Assembly (NCBI RefSeq): GCF_001949145.1
Contig: NW_019091459.1
Span: 1,040,776 to 1,087,316, forward strand
DNA: 46,541 nucleotides
Source of the DNA: Acanthaster planci
Taxonomy: Eukaryota > Echinodermata > Asteroidea > Valvatida > Acanthasteridae
Direction: 5' to 3'
A program made the position numbers and the translations under genes. The notes below the pieces were generated by a model that did no database searches, had not been told where the DNA came from, and saw nothing but the letters and a program-made list of their open reading frames with translations. Positions 41,736 to 46,541 of this stretch are shown in pieces; the first letter of the stretch is position 1; the number at the start of each line of letters is the position of its first letter.

Positions 41736-44700
41736 CTGGGTCGAGGGAAATATTGACGAAATATTTGGACACTGGTGTAGAGCATAGCACCCTATTCCAT
41801 TTGACTACTGAATGCAAACTTTGCCTGAGAAAAGTTGAACTTAATTGTGGAGGTACCAGTCTGTGGCCTCTTTAGGGTTGGCCAATAGCTCTATGTAATA
41901 ATGATAAGACTAATGGATATCTAGAACATGTTGGTTTCCACCTCAAAAGAGGCTCATAGCGCAGAACAATTGGGAAACAAAAACAAACAGATATGAAATT
42001 CAAAAGCAGTTAAAAGGTGAGTTTTCCAGGCAACTTTGAAGTCAGAGACAGAAGAGACAGGATGAATATTGGAACGTAATTCATACCAACGATGAAGACC
42101 TCCATTTGGAAGAGATCGATTACCCCATGAATGCTGAGTATCATGAATAGCAAACAGGCATTTGAAGATCTTATTTGCTTAGGTGGGTTGTACATGGTTA
42201 ACAAGTTGACATTGTACTTGGAAGTGGAATCGATGTAAACAATGATAAACCAGTAACAACTTGTGCGTTGTGTAGGGACTGCAAAAAGGAGGGTAATGTA
42301 AGCTCTGGAATTAGAGTCACAATACAAACAGCAGGATTTTAGAGTCTTTGAAGTCAAGCGAGTTGATTGCCAGGTAACTGGCAAAGCAAGGAATTACAAA
42401 AATCCAAATGAGACGATATGAGGGCATGGACTAGTTTTTCTGTCACTGAGCGGGTCAAGTACTTGTGAATGTTGCCTAGGTTATGAAGTTGAAATCGGAA
42501 TTATCACGTGTAAAAAAAATACGGTGAACGTGATGAGGTCCAAACTTAGGAATTTTCCAATGGTTGGTGATTCAAAAGGAAAGTGAAGCCAGACACGAAC
42601 CTGAACAAAGGCCATATTTCAAGATTGCAATGTGCCTTGGACCTTTTTGGGTCTTATCTCTAAGATACCCAATGCATGGACCCTACTTCAAATGACCCAA
42701 CTCAACTTTGACACCCACAATTACAGACAAAAGGCAAAATGTCATCCTTACCTGATCGTCCTCCTCCCCAGAGCTACTTTCTTCTCCTCCTCTCAATACC
42801 CTGGGTACCATAAATGGTCTGAAAGCCAAACAAAATGAAGAAACAAATCTGTCTTTTGATAGTTGGTGTGCATGTTATGCAATACACTTACCACAGTAGA
42901 CGCATGTTTTAATCGTAGTTGGCAACAATTTATGTGTTTGCACATTATCCTGTGGCACATAAAATTTGTCATTTTGTCAGAAGTTGGTCAGCCATTAAAC
43001 GGAACCCCCAATGATGACCCCACCTGGATCGTTGGGTTTCTAGATGCTAGCTTGTCAATTGATTTCACCTTAACTCCCTTGTTTTGAACACAAGAGCGCC
43101 CTCAATCCTAGAAAATACAGACACCAACTGAAATTGTCTTGAAATAATCAAACTGCTGCAAATTTCTTGCTGGCTACAGTGACCTCAAATACAAATCAAA
43201 AGCGTAGGAGGGCCTGACGTTTCGATCCTAGCAGAATCTTTCTCAAAGGCAAAGTGACAAGTGGACAGAGACAAGCAAGCAAGGAATCAGCCAAGCATGG
43301 AGGGATGCAGGAGGACAAACAGAAAGGATGAGAAAGCTGGTGGCTGGATGAAGGGGCAAAGGGTAAAGGGGACTGTGTCAAAAAGCATGGGTGTGGAAGA
43401 CAGACATTCGAGGTACAAAACATCAGAGAACAAACACCATGGAAGGCAAAATCAAATCAAATTTGAACTTAAAGCCTCTTTTCAAGTAATGGACCTTGTG
43501 CTTATCTCTCCGAACTTCCCCCAAAACTGTCATTTAAGAGGCTTCAGAAGAGCAAATATTACAGAAAACCTCAAAGCCATGGGTCATTAACCCTAACCCC
43601 CCAAGGGTTGCTGGCCCTAACCTTCCCCATTCACACCAAGTTAAACACCCATATGGGACTTTGTGCGCAGAGGCTGTAGGACTTTGTTTCTCTGAGGTAT
43701 GCCAAACCCAATGCAAAAGCCAGCTGTTATGGGCCTACCACACCTATCCCCACAAAATTAACCACTTTACTACTGTTTAATTCTGTGTGGTTGGGGAAGG
43801 TTAGGGTTAAGGAAGTTAGTACCTTCTTGAAGTCAGTTCATCAGCAGAATCTGCGTCATCAGCTCCTACATCGTTAGCATCGTACGTGTCATCATACTCG
43901 TCTTCATACTCGTAGTTATACTCCTCACAGCTCGACACCAGTCTAGCCAGATGGGTCTTATCCTTTTGTAATTTCTGATCACTCAACCTATCATCCCTGA
44001 GAACGATCACATAGAAATATCTTTTACAGAAGAATCTTTCTGCAAAATGAACTCTGTGTAGGCATCACTACAGTAGCTGAGTGCCTTTCTCAGGCTGGAC
44101 AAGTTTACAGACATGATTTTTACCAAAACAATGGAGCCTAACACACTAAACAGTGGGATCTAGGTTCTTGAGACGGTTATGGGTGAGAATGCTGCGATAG
44201 GATTTGAAGATTTACACAGTGCAGTAGGACAAATTGTACACAGTTTGGAGGCAGAAGTGCGTCAGTCAATCTCGTTTGTAAGATAGGTCATTCTAAAAAG
44301 ACGCTTATCTTGTGAACTTGATGTTTTGGTCAGTACACCCCAGTGTTGTAATTTAGACCACATATCACAAGACCAGACACAAGACCAGTTACAATTAGCA
44401 AGGTGAAGAATGACAAAGGAATGCTACTGTTGCAGCTTGTGATTGGAATTCAGACTGGAAGTCTTACGTTGGTCTGAGGACTGTCTTCTAGGGTTTTTGT
44501 GATGGTTTTTGTGATGGTCTTATGAAGTCTTGACTAAATACTGGTAAGCTCTGATAATCAACTGGATTTAAGAATTCTACGGGCATTTTTGAAACAAGTG
44601 GATTCGGCTAAGACTTTGGTTTTGCTGCTTCCTGTCGGAGCTTGAACATGTGGTTTCTAACGCTGCTTCAAAATGGATGGAACCAGTGAAACCAAAGTCT

Positions 44701-45665
44701 AAGCCAAATCCAGTCGTTTCAAAAACGCCCAATGCTCTGCCCGTTTAAGCCTACCTCTTTCCCTTGTGAATTCTGCTGGTGTCCACCGTGTCTCTGCTGA
44801 AGATATCAAACTCATCATTCTGGAAGATGTTGCTGCGTTGCTGCAATAAGGAAGTTTCACCAGCAGGTGTCACATCCTTGCCTCCTGGCTTCATGGCAGC
44901 CTGGGGCTTTGCAGTCCTGTCAACAAGACACGAGCACCTTAAAACTCTCAAGAATTTACTAAACTATCAATCTGTAGGCCATATGAGACTGCTGTCTAAT
45001 TGGGTTTTACAAGTTTTTAACTGTAAACACATACAGTTTTCAATAATAAGAGTCCTCTTAGAGATTTAGTCCTTTTGAGAAGTCTGTAAACACTCAACAT
45101 TTCATCAGAAGTGGTTTGCTTTGATTATCTTTGGAAGTGTTGACATTGGGCTTGACTGTATATTCTCTATCTTGAAAACATCTCGGATGTAAAATACGAA
45201 TGAAGCAAGATGTCTGATGCGGTCTTTACTCAAAACAGGAGACGACAGAGACTAATTTGGTCTTTGCATAACCCTTTCTCACACAACCCAAATATTACTC
45301 TGTGGAACGACTGTGGGTAACACAGCATTGGGGAAACTCCATTAGCTGCAATGGTTTTCAACAAGAATCCCCTCCCTCAATGCCATTAAGCCCCACCCCT
45401 TACAAATGAATCCAGCACACTTCTTTTCACAATGCTCAAGGCAAAATTATACATCACATGTGATCCCATACTTGACAGAAAGCTTTAATAAGAAAACAAT
45501 GTTTACAGATTGGCTTAGTCAGGTCCTAGAAATGGCATATAGTAGCTCCAAGGCTCCCTACCTGGCCATGGTTTTATCCAGTTCTTGGAGTCCAGGTACC
45601 AGTTTGTCCTCCAGGATGGCGTGAATAACTTTGGTGGTGTCAAAACTGTACTCCTCTAAACATGC
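41481..45665 (-). CDS. ASCC2: ASCC2 (ASC-1 complex subunit 2), C-terminal part
   Basis: ASCC2 binds K63-linked polyubiquitin through a CUE domain. It works with ASCC3/ALKBH3 in alkylation-damage repair and in the RQT complex that splits stalled ribosomes. Minus-strand exons, in order, are 45665-45562, 44916-44755, 43996-43823, 42818-42752 and 41735-41481. All are GT/AG with matching phases (2, 2, 2, 0), giving 253 residues plus a stop. Recognisable family blocks: a CUE-domain end ACLEEYSFDTTKVIHAILED, then NIFQNDEFDIFSRDTVD, YEDEYDDTYDANDVGADDAD, ELTSRRPF and the C-terminal ANHNRKAMADKKRSKGM. The N-terminal half, including the ASCC3-binding region, lies outside the window to the right. The gene converges on the Turtle gene. 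Confidence 0.95.
41736..42751 (-). other. ASCC2 last intron
   Basis: A 1,016-bp phase-0 intron. Vertebrate ASCC2 has a short charged segment between the two flanking exons that I could not find here, so an unseen phase 0-0 exon may lie in this interval. Parts (about 42000-42480) look like degraded repeat, without a recognisable family. Confidence 0.55.
42752..42818 (-). CDS. ASCC2: ASCC2 short exon: RPF(M/T)-P-VL block
   Basis: A 67-bp exon, phase 2 in and phase 0 out, acceptor CTTTCAG, donor GTAAGG. It encodes PFMVPRVLRGGEESSSGEED, matching the vertebrate RRPFTIPQVL block followed by an acidic stretch. Confidence 0.9.
42819..43822 (-). other. ASCC2 intron with dispersed-repeat sequence
   Basis: A 1,004-bp phase-2 intron. 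Positions about 43200-43440 look repetitive, and a CCCTAACC-containing stretch occurs near 43590-43625. An open + strand frame across 43261-43590 is not protein-like. Confidence 0.65.
43200..43260. repeat. Probable dispersed repeat segment
   Basis: The stretch GCCTGACGTTTCGATCCTAG followed by AGAATCTTTCTCAAAGGC is, from memory, a recurring motif in marine deuterostome genomes. It is followed by a purine-rich low-complexity tract. Borders are not clear. Confidence 0.35.
43823..43996 (-). CDS. ASCC2: ASCC2 exon: acidic YDDTYD block
   Basis: A 174-bp exon, phase 2 in and out. It encodes DDRLSDQKLQKDK, ARLVSSCEEYNYEYEDEYDD and TYDANDVGADDADSADELTS, the acidic block diagnostic for ASCC2. Donor GTACTA is weak, but the codon it splits joins exactly to RPF in the next exon. 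Confidence 0.94.
43997..44754 (-). other. ASCC2 intron with fold-back element
   Basis: A 758-bp phase-2 intron. The hairpin element at 44581-44730 lies 24 bases inside the donor. The rest is featureless. Confidence 0.7.
44581..44730. mobile_element. Fold-back element in ASCC2 intron
   Basis: The arms 44581-44622 and 44689-44730 are inverted copies matching at about 37 of 42 positions, with a 66-base loop. It has no coding content. No clear target duplication is seen, so it may be a MITE or another inverted duplication. Confidence 0.45.
44755..44916 (-). CDS. ASCC2: ASCC2 exon: FQNDEFDIFSRD block
   Basis: A 162-bp exon, phase 2 in and out, donor GTAGGC. It starts with a basic, probably disordered stretch and ends with RSNIFQNDEFDIFSRDTVD and SRIHKGK, a block well conserved in animal ASCC2. 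Confidence 0.94.
44917..45561 (-). other. ASCC2 intron
   Basis: A 645-bp phase-2 intron. Nothing else is recognised. Confidence 0.7.
45562..45665 (-). CDS. ASCC2: ASCC2 exon: end of CUE domain
   Basis: A 104-bp exon, phase 0 in and phase 2 out (acceptor CTCATAG, donor GTAGGG on the minus strand). ACLEEYSFDTTKVIHAILED followed by KLVPGLQELDKTMA matches the later helices of the ASCC2 ubiquitin-binding CUE domain. Confidence 0.93.
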
Positions 45666-46541
45666 CTATGAGCAGGTAGGAGATAGATGCAACCAGGATT
45701 CAATCATGCTTTTCAATAATAGAGAGTTTGCAATGGCTGCCATCTTTGAGGTAAGTGCTTTTGTTCTACAGGTTTCACTGTAGAACAATAGAACTGCCCT
45801 GCAAGATGGCTACCTCACAAAGACTCAATAGCTCACTGTTTGGCCGGCAGATGGCTACTCACTATCCTACGGGTGCATCTAAAGGACAATTAGTAAACAG
45901 GCTACTTTGGCGACCAACGTTCATGCATCTTTAGAATTTACTGCGTAGTGAATGGAGCCACATCGTGGGCAAACATCCATGCAATATTAGCAATGTAGAC
46001 TCAGTTATTTAAACTTTTCTAACACAGACACCTTTTATTGGTTCTTTATTCTTGGTTGACAAAGGGACAAGCAGGGTTCAATAATTTAGGCTAGTGCATG
46101 CAATAAGGCCATCTTCTGGTCACGAAGAGCCCCTCTGGGTGCACAGATGTGCCAGTCCGTATGTGTATATTATACATGTAATAGTTCAAAGTACTAAGTA
46201 CAGCCAATAGACCCTGTGCACTCTTTGGCCTGTGGGGAATTATAGAGCACAGTGCATGTTGGCAGTCAGGATGCATGGTTCATCTATAGGGAAGTCAATA
46301 TCCACATCCTGTAGGGATTGTCCATGTTAGCTTGGCTACAACAGTCATACTAAAGGTTTCACAAATGAAACCCCATTTTGTGCTCTCAAAACGCTAAAGA
46401 TTTTGATGGCCAGATTTTTCAGCACTGTTGATTCTCTAAACAGTAGTTGTTTGATGTTCTGCAAAGATGCATTCAAAGGAAGACAAACTGACCCATGATA
46501 TGGAAAATAGGATCACATGAAAGAAGACTTAGCCCGACTAA
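45666..46541 (-). other. Probable ASCC2 intron, runs off window
   Basis: No coding exon is recognised to the right edge. The acceptor of the 45665 exon implies intron sequence here. A small perfect hairpin (TGTTCTACAG/CTGTAGAACA) lies near 45762-45787. Confidence 0.5.

Noticed and set aside
41409-41756. 115-codon + strand frame
   Set aside because: It is antisense to the ASCC2 last exon, whose conserved C-terminal block explains the sequence.
42010-42384. 124-codon minus-strand frame considered as a LINE tail or as the missing ASCC2 exon
   Set aside because: It has no reverse transcriptase motif and no match to the expected charged ASCC2 segment.
43261-43590. 109-codon + strand frame in an ASCC2 intron
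   Set aside because: It is a purine-rich low-complexity, repeat-like sequence with no domain, lying antisense in an intron.
1-46541. CRISPR arrays, operons or phage-like gene clusters
   Set aside because: The window is clearly eukaryotic with spliced genes. No regularly spaced direct repeats or dense unidirectional ORFs occur.

Overview
This is a eukaryotic genomic window. Coding sequence is broken into short exons with GT/AG introns, intergenic and intronic DNA is AT-rich, and dispersed elements are frequent. The abundant palindromic words built on ACATGTAC and TAGGCCTA, together with the animal gene content, suggest an invertebrate deuterostome; an echinoderm is my best guess, but this is inference from word usage only.

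Two convergent (tail-to-tail) protein genes can be supported. The first, on the + strand at 17908-36575, is an almost complete Turtle/IGSF9-family neural adhesion receptor. Sixteen exons were joined by hand with consistent splice phases. They encode five Ig domains, two fibronectin type III domains, one transmembrane helix and a long (about 870-residue) disordered cytoplasmic tail that ends in a coiled-coil-like helix and a PDZ-ligand-like C terminus. About 1,620 residues are visible; only the exon carrying the start codon and signal peptide was not found. The second, on the - strand at 45665-41481, is the C-terminal half of ASCC2, the ubiquitin-binding subunit of the ASC-1/RQT complex. Five exons are visible and its 5' part lies beyond the right edge.

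Layout: 1-17907 holds no gene I can support. It contains simple palindromic repeats, a CpG-dense segment near 11.43-11.77 kb, and at least three mobile-element-like structures, including a fold-back element flanked by a 14-bp direct repeat. 17908-36575 is the Turtle gene, whose introns carry hairpin/MITE-like elements, a hAT-like insertion with a 7-bp target-site duplication, and a tRNA-like SINE fragment. 36576-41480 is the space between the two stop codons, presumably 3' UTRs; it contains a tandem duplication of a tRNA-like 100-bp unit and two closely spaced, opposing poly(A) signals. 41481-45665 is ASCC2 and 45666-46541 is probably an ASCC2 intron.

The two genes have unrelated jobs: neuronal cell-surface adhesion versus DNA-alkylation repair and ribosome quality control. 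Nothing suggests they work together beyond the shared 3' intergenic space. I did not find a convincing new multi-gene system. The most interesting items are the Turtle C-terminal tail, a possible cassette linker exon, an ASCC2 segment that appears to be missing, and several young-looking repeat insertions.
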